A DNA stretch of 64,000 bases from Agapetus fuscipes (GCA_951799405.1 OX637341.1:19025659-19089658), one strand, 5' to 3'; shown: positions 53,095 through 63,900, counted from the stretch's first letter. Notes: generated from the sequence alone by a model not told the origin. Translations and numbers: made by a program.

Positions 53095-54311
53095 CTCCGT
53101 TTGTCTCTACGTATAAGTTTTGTTGTGTTTTTAAGCGGGTTCTTTTTAATAAAAACTGGTGTTTATTTATTTTACTCAATTTATGCATTTTTGGTTCGGA
53201 CAGAGTTATATTATATTTGCACAATTATAATTTATTGATTATTTCCTTTCCAGACGATTTTGACCCTAATGTATACAGATTATAAAGAACATTCTAAAAA
53301 AATGGAGAATCATTACACACATATCACCGTGCTTCTTCAAACGAACTTTTGATTCAACACTTAATAAATCTAGAAAAAATATAAATTATTATAAGTTGTC
53401 TACCAATGTTTCTTTTCACTTCTATTGACTTCATAGACTTACTATCAAACCAACACAGACAAACCAAACACAATTAACAGTATTCTGCATATTCGTTACA
53501 ATATTTACAATGTGAGTTTCAAAAATCCACGTATTTTTGCAAAGCACCTTTCCTCAAAACATAAACAATATTTTACAACAACAAAAAACAGTCAAATTGG
53601 TTAAGATCTCTGGTTATGCACTTACCAACGTACAGCATTTTTCTTTTATTTAACATAATATTTTTATACGTCACGGTTCTCTGCGTAGTTTCCAATCCTC
53701 GTGGTTTCTGCATTGTATTCGTTCGATATCGTCGAGAAATTTCCAGAACTTAAAGTAATTTCGTGATTGCACTAGTTTCTACATCTGATAGAACATTGCA
53801 TCGAGTTTTCTATGAATTTTATACGACTGCCATCTGGTATCTACAGTCATAAAGTTATGTAACAAATAATGAACCCGCAGTGTACCAGGCAGTACAGTCG
53901 TGGTTCTGAAGGATCATATTTCAAAGCAATTACTCTAGAAATTAAATTAACAGAATAAGGGGATGAAAATAACTATGAACTGCATTAGAAAAGAGTAAAT
54001 ATTTTATTACAAATATAATTTCTTGTTTTGGAAACATAGAAAAATGAGTCAATCTTTAGATTTTTGTTAGAAGACTTTGATTTTCAGCAGTAACTCTGTG
54101 GAAGTGTTTAAATTAAATTTTATTTTGTTTTAACTATTTTTTCCAGTTTTGGGAGAAACATTACCTACTTCCCATCTTCACTTGTAAATTGAAACTAACA
54201 CAAAAATACAAAAATGTGAGAAAAGTTTACTTTCTTCCGAACAAAAGTGGCATGTTTTCGGCTTAATTTTCGTTTTTAAATAAGTCCAATTCATGTAACG
54301 CTTGTGTTTAA
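53095..54311. other. AT-rich intron or flanking DNA
   Basis: No repeat family or exon recognised. Confidence 0.5.
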
Positions 54312-54580
54312 ACCCGATGGGCTGAAGTTTGACTTCCATCAAGGAGATCAGTTATGATTTTAAGTTTTGATATTCATTTCAAACCTTAAATCTCAATACT
54401 AGCAAAGTTTACTAAGTCTTCACAAGAATTGAGAACTCGCACTCTCGAGAGCCTCTGCTTTTAATAAACGATAGGTGTAAAAATGACTCGCTTACCTGTA
54501 AAAATAAATAAGTTACTCTTTCAACCCTTACTGAGACAACGCGGTGATGAGATGCACTATTAAATGCTTAGCAATTAGTC
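54312..54580 (+). mobile_element. SINE B, old copy
   Basis: CAAAGTTTACTAAGTCTTCA, TTACCTGTAAAAATAAATAA and ACTGAGACAACGCGGTGATG keep the module order. Head badly diverged. Confidence 0.55.
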
Positions 54581-54984
54581 TATAACCTTTTGAATTGAGT
54601 ATCGTATTTAAAAATGTTCATTTCATGAATTTTTGTGATTAAAAAAATATTTTTATTGGTATGGCAATTTTTGTTTTTTGTTTTTTGGCAATTGTTCTTT
54701 TTTTACAACGTTTAAATGGATAATATCTTCAAAAGCTTAAAGGGCACTTTGTATTCTCAAAGTTCAAACAATTGCCGTTTCATTTTGTCGCGAAGTCAAA
54801 TTCAAGCCAAACTTTTAATAAATAAAAACTTTACGTACTTTAAACACGACAGTTGCCGACAAAAGCCTGTAAACCAAAACGTACACGTTTTTCTATTTTT
54901 GATTTTCGGTTAAATTTTCTTTGTTGTCCCTATGAATGAAAAACAAAAATTACCGACATTCGTGAAGTCGATAAAATTAATCTA

Positions 54985-55193
54985 TAATAATATTCCTTTA
55001 AAGCCTCAAATGCATGCCCACAAACAAACACGTGTAGTTCGCGCTTACAAATGCTGAATGTGCACTTACAAATAAAATCCAAACCTCAAATGAACATAAA
55101 CCCTACAACTTTTGCCGACTTTCCCTGACACAGGGGTGACAGACAAAGTGAACCATTTTTTACAGTATGGGTGGTCAGCCTCATACCAACCTA
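54985..55193 (-). mobile_element. Family A repeat
   Basis: CTCAAATGCATGCCCACAAA to CAGCCTCATACCAACCTAA. Same subfamily as 15075-15323. Confidence 0.75.
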
Positions 55194-55234
55194 ATTAAGA
55201 CCTAAAAATTATTTTATCAATAGATAGAGAGAAA

Positions 55235-55458
55235 ATTATGGGGTGATCAGATTGAGGAGATTGTGAAAGAATGGCAAAGTGAGCGTAAAAGAAGAAAATG
55301 CATGAAAAAGGTGATGGATATGAAGGAATTGAAAGAGGTATGTCAGGATAGGAAAAAATGAATGGCGACAGAGTTACAGTTACAGTACAGTTACAGTTAC
55401 AGTTACAGTTACAGTTACAGTTACAGTAACAGTACAGTTACAGTTACAGTATTCGATA
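55235..55458 (+). pseudogene. RTE-type LINE 3' end with ACAGTT tail array
   Basis: GATTGAGGAGATTGTGAAAG, GAAAATGCATGAAAAAGG and GGAATTGAAAGAGGTATGTC match the RTE C-terminal region (QIEEIVKEW, MKKVMDMKEL). It ends in about 80 bp of ACAGTT units (55371-55458), presumably the expanded form of the short TACAG tails at 2805 and 19800. Confidence 0.7.
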
Positions 55459-55904
55459 TCTTTGAATTCTTTTCTTTGTTTTTCTCATGACAGATTTACA
55501 AAAAGCACAGACACACGTGTAAACCAAAAAAATGATTCAAGACATAAAACAAATTCTCAGAATACTTGTATTATTTTGTTTCATTCTAGCTTTATCCTCG
55601 CTAGATTCGATGTGACAGTTTTTCATCAGAGGAGATATTCGGGCGCATTGTTTTGTCTCCTTGATTATTATTTTGATCAGTTTCTTCTTACTTCGCAGGC
55701 AGATTCTCCGTCTTTCCCTACTTCGTTGGAAACTCAATTATCTCGCGACGTTAATGCCTTTTCAAATAATTTGTCACAATATTTTGAGAGCGGAATTAAA
55801 TACACAGGAGGTAGGCAAAACGTTATAGACTGTAGACCAAAATATTTACCAGAAGGTTCTGATTTAGAAATAATAAGAAATTTGTAAAAAAACTTAATAA
55901 ATAA

Positions 55905-56340
55905 ACAACAACATAATATCTGTACCTTAGACTCTACCGTAGACTCTAAGGTACAGATATTATGTTGTTGCTTAGAGCATAAACAACGGAAGTCCACTTT
56001 TTTGCGGTTTTGAGTTAGTGATGCAGAAATATTTATAATTAGCTGTTCTATAAGTGGTAAAAATATTGGAGTCCTCGGACTCATAGTTACTGAGATATCA
56101 AGTGTTATAAATATTGGATGCACATAAAAGTGCGAGCATAAACCACGGAAGTTCCACATACGTTGTTCACATTACTTCACATTAAATAAATATCGATAAA
56201 AGAAGATAAACAGTTTTTACAGATCAAAAATATCTCGTCTAGTTTAGAAGTTATGATGGTTTTATAAAAGTGCACATTTTCACTAAAACTCTTATCCTGC
56301 ACATTTTACTAAATGTGACTACCGTTGCTTATGCTCTAAG
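55905..56340. mobile_element. Foldback/MITE with shared CTAAGGTACAGATAT ends
   Basis: CTTAGAGCATAAACAACGG at 55971 and CCGTTGCTTATGCTCTAAG at 56322-56340 are terminal inverted repeats with two mismatches. GTACAGATAT adjoins both ends. A 26 bp perfect inverted repeat (CAACAACATAATATCTGTAC and complement, 55905-55970) lies just left. The 5' end is partly repeated inside at 56138-56160. Non-coding: a 141-codon minus frame crosses it but has no known domain. Confidence 0.6.
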
Positions 56341-56475
56341 GTACAGATATATTTCGCTTTTCACTAAGTACTCGATTCCAAAAAATAATGTACAAGTTCA
56401 TAATTTTCATTAAAGAAAGTTTATTAAAAAAATTCGCACAACAATCACACCTTTATCAAGCTTATGTAATATTTA

Positions 56476-56600
56476 TTCTAAGTTGCAAATATATGTTGAC
56501 ATTTAAGGTTCACATTTTATGCACGTCCAAAAACAGATACGAAAGTTCACGCTTACGCATGCTGCATGTGTATTTATAAAATACACCAAACCTCACATTA
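56476..56600 (-). mobile_element. Family A 3' half
   Basis: TTCTAAGTTGCAAATATATG to TACGCATGCTGCATGTGTAT. Confidence 0.65.
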
Positions 56601-56751
56601 GATTAAATACATACCTACTTAAGGAAAAACAAAATATTGTAAAAAATAAAAATATCATTAAGTTATGCAACTTAATTATTTAATTTGCTTTCATTTGTAT
56701 TTTTAATTGTAGGTTTCTTTGCTTAAGAAAATCACTTACAAAATTATTGGA

Positions 56752-56885
56752 GAATTGATTTCCGGGATCTGTTGCCGTGGTGTGTGGGTGATGAAGCTGC
56801 CGGACGTTTCGCCCATGTCTACGATGGACATCCTACCGGAAGCTCCAGCTCCTACAGACCAGGCCAACAGATCCCGTAAAGTTCC
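56752..56885 (-). mobile_element. Foldback F7, relative of F6, core degraded
   Basis: Arms GGGATCTGTTGCCGTGGTGT and GCCAACAGATCCC are complementary, and the centre has GACGTTTCGCCCATGTCTAC. The expected CTGAAGA is replaced by TAGGATG, so the core looks inactive. Confidence 0.6.
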
Positions 56886-57433
56886 TCTCCAGCATCATCA
56901 GCCGTGTAAACCTAGAACTTATTCAATTAAAAATATCTGGAAAAAAAAACTAAGACAAAAATGATGTAAATTTTAAAGCCTCCAATAAATCTGTGACAAA
57001 TTTCAAATATTCCCAAATTACTTTTCATTAAACTAAGGCATTAAAACTGCCAACCAACGCACCTGCCCCCTCTGGTATAAAAAAAAATGTAAGCTCCACC
57101 ACGGCGCTTATTCAAAGAACTTAGAGCAGCGCTTCTGTAGAGCGTTTAAGCTTTCGTAATTTTTTTGCAAAATGTTGTGGTTGAGTGCAAACGTAAATTT
57201 GTGTATTTCAGGTGTTAGGCTTGAATACTAAAATGACAAAAATTATTCCTGGCACGCTGAGGCAATTCGATTTATTTTGTTTTGATGAAAAATTGTTACA
57301 CGGTGAAATTTTTCGGTAACTTGGGGTAGAAACACTAAAACGCGGTAACACTGTGACCGTATCTCCTTCACTATTTTCCTTGGGGTGGTCAAAAGTGTTT
57401 TTTTTAATTGAATAGATTCATTCCTATTATAAA
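56886..57433. other. AT-rich DNA
   Basis: No feature supported. Confidence 0.5.
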
Positions 57434-57744
57434 AACGCAACTAAGCTGAAACTAAGCTACACATTAAAACAACTTCCTGCCACGCTTTCCTCGAAGGCTT
57501 TTGCATGTGGCGAGTGTCACCTATTTATTTTTACAGGTAATATGGTGCAGCCTTACGACAACCACTTTAGTTGAAGTGGAAGTTTCCCAGCTCCCGGGTG
57601 CTGGTCCTCATTTCTTGTAAAGGCTGAATAAGCCTTGCCGGTATTTTACTGAACTGAATCGGAAAATCATTTCTGATACTCTCGGTGGGATTCGAGCCCA
57701 AATCCTGGAATGCAAGCACTCTACCAACTAAGCTATCGACCGGA
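57434..57744 (-). mobile_element. SINE B, nearly complete
   Basis: The minus strand starts GGTCGATAGCTTAGTTGGTA, with B-box region GGCTCGAATCC, and runs to CTTAGTTGCGTTTT. A ten-base repeat of TAGCTTAG near the end is duplicated. Confidence 0.8.
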
Positions 57745-57899
57745 TATTCGGGAAAAATAAACGGGCAGTTTGGCATATGAATGTGTTGTGAAAATCCCAA
57801 AGTTTCATAGTCTATACAACGACTGCAAAGGAGTGAATGTGAACCGTTCTATGAGTTAAAACTATAAATTTATACAGCGCATTTTATGACAGTGTGGCA

Positions 57900-58330
57900 C
57901 TTCAAAGGCGCTTGTTCATATGATTGGACATAGAGGTGAGTCTTGAGACGTCTTTTAAACAGTCTCTCCAAATCCAGTTCCCTCAGTGAGGCGGGAATAG
58001 CATTCCAAATCATTGGAGCGGCCGCCTTGAATGCCCTGTCTCCAAAAACAGTGCGGGGCTTTCTTGCAGGGATGTCAAGGCAGCTGCTTCTTGATGCAGC
58101 TGACCTCAGTGTTTGTCCGCGCGAGGTTGTAGTTGCTGGAGACCAGCTCCATCAGGTACCCCGGAGCACTCCTACGCAGTGCTTTAAAGGGGAGCAAGCC
58201 GACTTTGAAGGTGATCCTCTCAAGGATTCTCAGTCAATGCAGAGCTTGAAGGTGAGGAGTGATGTGGCAGGACTTTGCAGCTCCGTATATAAGTTCTTTA
58301 GCAATTGAGTTGCTCTTGTTAAGACGAGAG
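57900..58330 (-). pseudogene. LINE C-terminus, L2/CR1-like
   Basis: The minus strand gives AKELIYGAAKSCHITPHLQA, then ERITFKVGLLPFKALRRSAP, GYLMELV and, after shifts, FKAAAPMIWNAIPASL and LERLFKRRLKTHLY. The H.TP.L..LHWL..R..FK..LL.FKAL.G.AP.YL pattern followed by AP..WN.LP and FK..LKT.L is the end of CR1/L2-group LINE proteins. Stops and frameshifts make it non-functional. Confidence 0.75.
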
Positions 58331-58339
58331 CAGGAGAAA

Positions 58340-58948
58340 TCTATCTATCTATAATCTATAATCTAAGCTGCAAAGATATGTTAACATTTAAGGCTCATAT
58401 AAAATGCATGCCCACAGACAGGCACGTGTAGGTTCGCGCCTACACATTCTGCATGCAACGCAAACGCAACGCAACTAAGCTACACATATAGTGTAACTTC
58501 TTGCCGCGTTATCCCCGAAGGGGTCGCATGTGGCGAGTTGAACCTATTTATTTTTACAGATAAGGGAGCCGGCCTAACGCCAACCACTTCAGTTGAAGTG
58601 GAGGTTTCCCAGCTCCCGAGAGTGCTGGTACTCATTTCTTGTGAAGGCTGAGTAAACCTTGCCGGTATTTTATTTTGGGGCTTGAAATAAACACCAAAAC
58701 GGGAAATCATTTCTGACACCCTCGGTGGGATTCGAACCCGAGCTTTCGGCATGGAATGCAAGCACTCTACCACCTGAGCTATCGACTGGACTATGTATGC
58801 GAGCATACAAATAAACAAAACCTCACATGAACATAAACCTTGCAACTCCTGCCGCTTTTCCCTGAAACCGGGGTGGCATTGGCAACAGTGAACTGATTTA
58901 TACTGCACGAGGGGTCAGCCTCATACCAACCTATCAGCCAAGGAACGG
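58340..58948 (-). mobile_element. Family A repeat split by SINE B
   Basis: Left part 58340-58456 (ATAATCTAAGCTGCAAAG to GCCTACACATTCTGCATG), right part 58798-58948 (CAAACAAAACCTC-like to CATACCAACCTATCAGCCAA). Family A predates the SINE B insertion. Confidence 0.75.
58457..58797 (-). mobile_element. SINE B, best-preserved copy
   Basis: On the minus strand the A box TAGCTCAGGTGG (58781-58770) and B box GGTTCGAATCC (58738-58728) are perfect pol III consensus matches at tRNA spacing. All later modules are present up to GTAGCTTAGTTGCGTTGCG. Confidence 0.88.
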
Positions 58949-59432
58949 TGAGAATATTTCATCAGAACAGATGGCATTATAGTGTCTATAGATACAAGAA
59001 TTCAACTTGGTAAATGGTAAAATGAGGTATATGGGGGTAGGAATGGCAAGGGGGTGGTTATTTGTGGCATTCGTCAAATCTCCCGGTCCCCCCCAAAAGG
59101 TAGGAAGAAATTTTTATTTCGCCCGCGTAAGAAAATGTATCCGACGCTAATGTGATTTCGACATTCTACCCGTTTTTTTCCATTCGTCGAAGCGCTGCGA
59201 ACGATTTTCATTCAATTGATATATTTTTTGTTGCTTAAATATATACTTTACGTGGATTTCGCAATTGTGGAAATTTATTCAATATTTTAAGATCAAATAT
59301 TGTGTTGAAATAAATCACGTTTTGCAAATCTTTTCATTCAGACAACGAATTACATTATTTAAGGTTTGCCAGTATCTTTGTGAAAGTTCCTTATTTACAA
59401 ATAGGGTAGAAATACATTTGATATAGTTTTTC
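58949..59432. other. AT-rich DNA
   Basis: No feature recognised. Confidence 0.5.
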
Positions 59433-59592
59433 TCAGGTTAAACCATGTTCTACAGTTATTTTGTCTGCCGACGTTTCATTCCTTCGAGCGGGGAACATTT
59501 TCAAGGCTCGAAGCACCTTGGGCACCTTTATCCTCCGATTGCTTTTGGCACCTGGCAAGTAGAACATGGTCTAACCCGTGAAAAACTATATC
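59433..59592 (-). mobile_element. Foldback F8, hammerhead-like core partly degraded
   Basis: Arms TAAACCATGTTCTAC and GTAGAACATGGTCTA. On the minus strand the core reads CTTGAAAA (expected GA lost), GTTCC...GGAAT, GAAACG (59506-59471). The GTTCC/GGAAT helix is kept. Confidence 0.55.
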
Positions 59593-59653
59593 ATTGAACA
59601 CCGACCGTGAAAGTGAAAGTTTACAACTTTATTTAGAAATACATTCGAATTGA

Positions 59654-59919
59654 CAATTATATTAATTTGTAAAACTGAACAATTTCAAAACTTAATTTAA
59701 ATCGGATATTAACGAACCGTTTAGAGAGAACTTACATCATTCTCGACGTTTCGTCAGCGACATAGCCGACGTCTTCAGGAGAACATCCTCTCTGTACGGC
59801 GACTGAGGATGAACTGAAACGAAACGTCGAGAATGATGTAAGTTCTCTCTAAACGGTTCGTTAATATCCGATTTAAATTAACTTTTGAAATTGTTCAGTT
59901 TTACAAATTAATATAATTG
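59654..59919 (-). mobile_element. Foldback F9 with hammerhead-like core
   Basis: Arms of about 100 bp (AACGAACCGTTTAGAGAGAA and complement). On the minus strand: CTGAAGA (59778-59772), one base, GTCGGC, TATGTC, GCTGAC, GAAACG (to 59747), with stem II complete apart from one G-T pair. The words CAGTTCATCCTCAGTCG and TCTCCTGAAGACGT are shared with F5. Confidence 0.7.
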
Positions 59920-60062
59920 TTAAAATGTCAAACGACCGTAATTCTAACTTAAACCTAACTACATTAGAATTTACGAAATATTAAGTTTATTTGTAAATTA
60001 CATTTTATTTATAACATATTTTTCGGTATTATTTTTTTTCTTTACCCCTAGCCTGGGTACGA

Positions 60063-60310
60063 GGGCTGGTATGAGGCTGATCATCCTACTGTAAAAAGAT
60101 GGTTCACTTTACCAATGTCACCACTGTTTTAGGGAAGGTCGGCAAGAGTTGCAGGGATTATGTTCATTTGAGATTGGGTTTTTATATTGTAGGTCCACAT
60201 GCGACATGTGTTAGCGCGAACTTATACGTGTCTGCTTGTGGGAATGTATTTAATATGAATCTCAAATGATATATATCTTTGCAACTTAGACTTAGATTCA
60301 GATTTAGATT
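60063..60310 (+). mobile_element. Family A repeat, near complete
   Basis: GGCTGGTATGAGGCTGATCA to GCAACTTAGACTTAGATTCA, common subfamily. Confidence 0.8.
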
Positions 60311-60327
60311 AAGACCCCTCAAATACA

Positions 60328-60662
60328 ATAAATGGGGCTGGTTGATAGCTCACTTCGTTGATTGCTTGCTTTACATGTAAAATAACTTAGGTTCGATAAC
60401 CAGCAAGATTTTCAGAAAAGATTTTCGGTTTCAGTGTATATTTCAATCTCAAAAACAAAATACCTTCAACGTTTTATTAGCCTTGATAAGATTTGAAAGG
60501 CAGCCTCCTCGGGAGCTGGGAAAAACTCCACTTGACGTAATGAGGTTAGCTTTAGGTCGTCCCATGTACCTGTAAAAATAAATAGGTCCGCACTCAACAT
60601 GCAATCCCTTCAGGGACAACGCGGTAAGAAGTGGCAGCATATGTGCAGCTTGGTTGCGTTTA
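60328..60662 (+). mobile_element. SINE B, diverged but full length
   Basis: GGTTGATAGCTCACTTCG head, GGTTCGATAACC as a changed B box, TCGGGAGCTGGGAAAA middle, CAGCTTGGTTGCGTTTAA end. Confidence 0.75.
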
Positions 60663-60713
60663 AGTTACGCTAATTTTTACTCTATTAGCATCCCGCTAAC
60701 GGTATCTAGAGAC

Positions 60714-61040
60714 TGCAACTCCTGCCGACCTTCCCTGAAACAGGGGTGGCATTGGGAAAGTGAACCATTTTCTACAGCATAGGTAGTCTAATCTAATCTA
60801 ATCTAAGTTGCAAAGATATGTTACATTGGAGATTCACATTACATGCATTCTCACAACCAGACACGTACAAGTTCGCGCTTGCACATGCCTCATGTGAACC
60901 TACAACATAAAAACCAAATCTCAAATGGACATACACCCTGCAACTCTTGCCGTCCTTCCCTGAGACAGGGGTGACATTGGCAAAGTGAACCATTTTTACA
61001 GCATGGGTGGTCAGCCGCATACCAACCTATAAGTCAAGGA
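60714..61040 (-). mobile_element. Two family A copies, end to end
   Basis: 60714-60789 is a 5' fragment (CCTGAAACAGGGGTGGCATT). 60790-61040 is a full copy (TAATCTAATCTAAGTTGC to CATACCAACCTATAAGTCAA) followed on the right by LINE-like CGACAAATCACATTTTATAC. Confidence 0.8.
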
Positions 61041-61112
61041 ACACACACACACGACAAATCACATTTTATACATCACTAAATAATAATATCGAATCAGTCA
61101 GCCGAATATCAA

Positions 61113-62177
61113 CCTATAAGTAGGGACTGGAAAAAAGTGGTGTTATTTTTTGCGAAATTCGCGTTATTTTTTTGGGAAATTCGCGTTATTTTTTATCAAA
61201 AACAGGGAAATTCGCGTTATTTTTTATGATAAACGGGGAGATTCGGTGTAATTTTTAGGGTTGATTTGATCGAAATAAAGGTTTATGTAATTGCAAAACT
61301 ATAGATTTTACTAATATTTACAATTTATTATATAAACAACAATATGTACCTTCAAAAACAATGAATAAACAACATCTGAATCAATACGAGTTACAACTTA
61401 CAAAAAACCATTGATTGAAAAAAGTATTAATTTTTTAATGACACTCCGAATACCCTGCAATATCATTTTAAAATATTAAATTTAGTCTCTTTAGATGAGG
61501 GTTATCTAATTTTTTCGAGGGATGTTGGCTTTTATGAAAGCCTCAAGTTGTGCTCTTGGCTAATCCAGCAGCAGCTTCACTCCTTGATGTATTTCCTATT
61601 TTATTGATGTCACGATTCAAGTCTGTTTGGATGTCCAGGACAGTTCTGCTTATCATTTATTTTTTTAATAAAATAGATTTGTGAATAGGAATGCAATTCA
61701 CCAACCTACTCTGCCTGGCCAGAAACAGGTATTAATATCATTAATGAAAAATTCATTACGAGTATTGTTCATTTTAATTAATTATTAATTTATAATTACC
61801 CAATTACATTTATTGAATCAGGGTCAAATTTATGGTCAAATGACCCATGCGGGGATCGAACCCCGCGTCTAGCGTTCTAGCGTGTTTCAACGTTGAAAGA
61901 TCAGCCCACTTGGCCCCCTCGGCTATAACACCGACCATTTTTCCTGTGCTTTGCACCTTGCAAAGGGTTTTCACAGATTTTTTTTCTTTCTTACAAAATA
62001 GTTGCGTTGCAAAAGCGACACATGACAACTTTTTCGCACAATTTCTAACAAAAGTACGAAAATTCGCGATATTTTGCGTAAAACCTCAAATTTCGCGTTA
62101 TTCGCGTAAAAACATCAAAATTCGCGAATAAATTCGTTTTATCGCGATCGCGAAATTTTCCAGTCCCTACCTATAAG
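61113..62177. mobile_element. hAT-like element, 1.05 kb, with subterminal repeats
   Basis: The 8 bp repeat CCTATAAG (61113-61120 and 62170-62177) flanks ends TAGGGACTGGAAAA and TTTTCCAGTCCCTA, a perfect 14 bp inverted repeat. It interrupts a family A end. Near the left end AAATTCGCGTTATTTTTT occurs three times (61155-61225); near the right end ATTTCGCGTTATTCGCG and AAATTCGCG repeat inverted. Such subterminal motifs are transposase-binding sites in hAT elements. No transposase frame is visible, so it is non-autonomous. Confidence 0.88.
61843..61930 (-). other. tRNA-like segment inside the hAT element
   Basis: On the minus strand, TAGCCGAGGGGG fits the A box, and GCGGGGTTCGATCCCCGC (61866-61849) forms a perfect T-arm and B box. 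The part between is longer than a class I tRNA and includes the palindrome TTTCAACGTTGAAA. No proper acceptor stem found, so a functional tRNA is unlikely. It may be a tRNA pseudogene or SINE head captured by the transposon. Confidence 0.55.
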
Positions 62178-62904
62178 TCAAGGAACATACACAACAAATT
62201 ACATTTACGTATTATACGTAGACTTATTTTACGTTTTTCATGTTTTTTCATATATATATATTTTTAATTTTTTTTTTATTAATACAACACATTTTTTTTT
62301 AAACTTATTTATATAACATAATAATATATATACGAGTATATTCTCCTTTCTATTCCAATATCAAATATTTTAGCTTCACATGTTTGTACAATGAATTCTC
62401 TTCAATGAAATATTTCTCTAAATTTACAGTAAAATTTCTTGCCATGTTACAGATTCAAAAATTAGAAATTGTACCTTTTTCATCCCTTAGGGAAATATGC
62501 CAGAAATTATTCGGATGTGTTCGTACAAGGGATGATTTTAAAATAAACATTAACTCCATGATATTCAGGCGTTTTTATTTTATTTTCAACAAACAGATCG
62601 GTCCGCATCTTCAGACATTTTTTAATAAGCTTAAGAAACCAGTGAAAGGCATTTTTTTTTTCAGAAAATCGAAGGACACACTATTAAAAAACGATAAACC
62701 TGATGTAAAAAATAAACCTAAGCCCCCTTATTCATTCAAATGTTTTCATATTTAAACCAGTTCAGTTTAATTTAGGTAACACCCATCTTATGAATAAGGC
62801 TGAAATATTTGATCATTTTCGTGTGTTTATTGCATTTTTCTCATTAGCTATAAGAAAGTCATAAAGTTCAATATTTCTTAGGCATATCTGTATATATATA
62901 TATA
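62178..62904. other. AT-rich DNA with an orphan 123-codon frame
   Basis: The frame at 62384-62755 is Lys- and Phe-rich with no recognised domain. It could be chance in AT-rich DNA. A TA dinucleotide array lies at about 62889-62911. Confidence 0.4.
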
Positions 62905-63115
62905 TATATATCAGGCTTATTTATTTTTAATTGCACATAATAAGAGAGCGCCTTTTTGTGTGTGTCACACCTCAAGGGCCCTCTCCGATCACGGATAAGT
63001 CTTTTTGAAAAGATGCGTCTTGAGAGCTCCGCGAAATATGCCCATAGATTTGGAGTTCTTCACTCCGGGTGGCAGTCTGTTCCACTCCACCGGACCCGCA
63101 ACACAGAAAGCACAT
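62905..63115 (-). pseudogene. LINE C-terminus whose 3' UTR matches SINE C tail 1
   Basis: The minus strand encodes VEWNRLPPGVKNSKSMGIFR and ALKTHLFKKTYP, then a stop. The WN.LP..V......FK..LKTHLF end is typical of CR1/jockey-group LINEs. About 15 bp after the stop comes GAGGGCCCTTGAGGTGTGAC and CACACAAAAAG, nearly the same as SINE C tail type 1. It ends in an AT array. Confidence 0.75.
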
Positions 63116-63126
63116 AAACTTAAACG

Positions 63127-63340
63127 TAACGCAACGCAAAAAAACGCAACTAAGCTTTACATAATATAGAGCAATTTTTTTCGCGTTATCCCCGAAGGGA
63201 TCGCATGTGGTGAGTTGAACCTATTTATTTTTACAGGCAAGGGGGCCGGCCTTACGCCAACGACTTCATTTGAAGTGGGGGTTTCCCAGCTCCTGAGAGG
63301 GCTGGTTCTCATTTCTTGTGAAGGCTGAGTAAACCTTAAC
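63127..63340 (-). mobile_element. SINE B 3' two thirds
   Basis: Reads from CAAGGTTTACTCAGCCTTCA through CCACTTCAAATGAAGTCG to CTTAGTTGCGTTTTTTTGCG. Head missing. Confidence 0.8.
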
Positions 63341-63724
63341 TTGAAATTGAGAAAATTTAATTTAAGGTTGTCTAAAAAAAGTTAGTTTTATTAAATATTA
63401 AAAATCACACTGCTAATATGCAAACTTTATAAAATAAAAAAATGTGTACAGGTTGTACAACTCAAATCTTTATCAAATCATTGAACATCGTAGGGTTAAC
63501 GTGACCCTTTACAAAGAAACCAAAGGGATTGAATTTGGATTTGGAAATTGTTTGCTTTTTGGGGTCAGGTATGTGTACGGCGTTTTAATGTGGGGTTGAC
63601 AGACTGATATTCAGATATAACAAGTAAAAACATTTTGTCAAATATATACGATTTTACTTTTGAATTATTTCGGTTCTATAAATGTTTCTTTAATATTTCA
63701 TATATTTTACAATAAATTTTATTT
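63341..63724. other. AT-rich DNA
   Basis: No feature supported. Confidence 0.5.
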
Positions 63725-63900
63725 TGAAAGCTCGTATTTCATGCATGCACATGCTGCATGTGTTTTGTGAACAAACAACATAATACAAAACCTGACGTGA
63801 ATATAAAAATTGAAACTTCTGCCGTCTTTCCCGCAACAGGATGGCATTGGCAAAAGTGAACCAAGTTTGTACAGCACGATGGGTAGGCCTACATATTATA
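63725..63900 (-). mobile_element. Family A fragment, diverged
   Basis: GCATGCACATGCTGCATGTG and GGATGGCATTGGCAAAAGTG. Both ends eroded. Confidence 0.6.

Noticed and set aside
55462..56159. Two 141-codon frames on opposite strands
   Set aside because: They overlap the inverted-repeat element and each other's complement and show no recognised domain.
58728..58797. Functional tRNA gene
   Set aside because: A and B boxes are good, but no complete acceptor stem, and the same sequence heads about 15 SINE B copies.
62384..62755. 123-codon plus frame as a possible gene
   Set aside because: No domain, no splice or promoter support, and Lys/Phe-rich as expected in AT-rich DNA. Kept only as a note.
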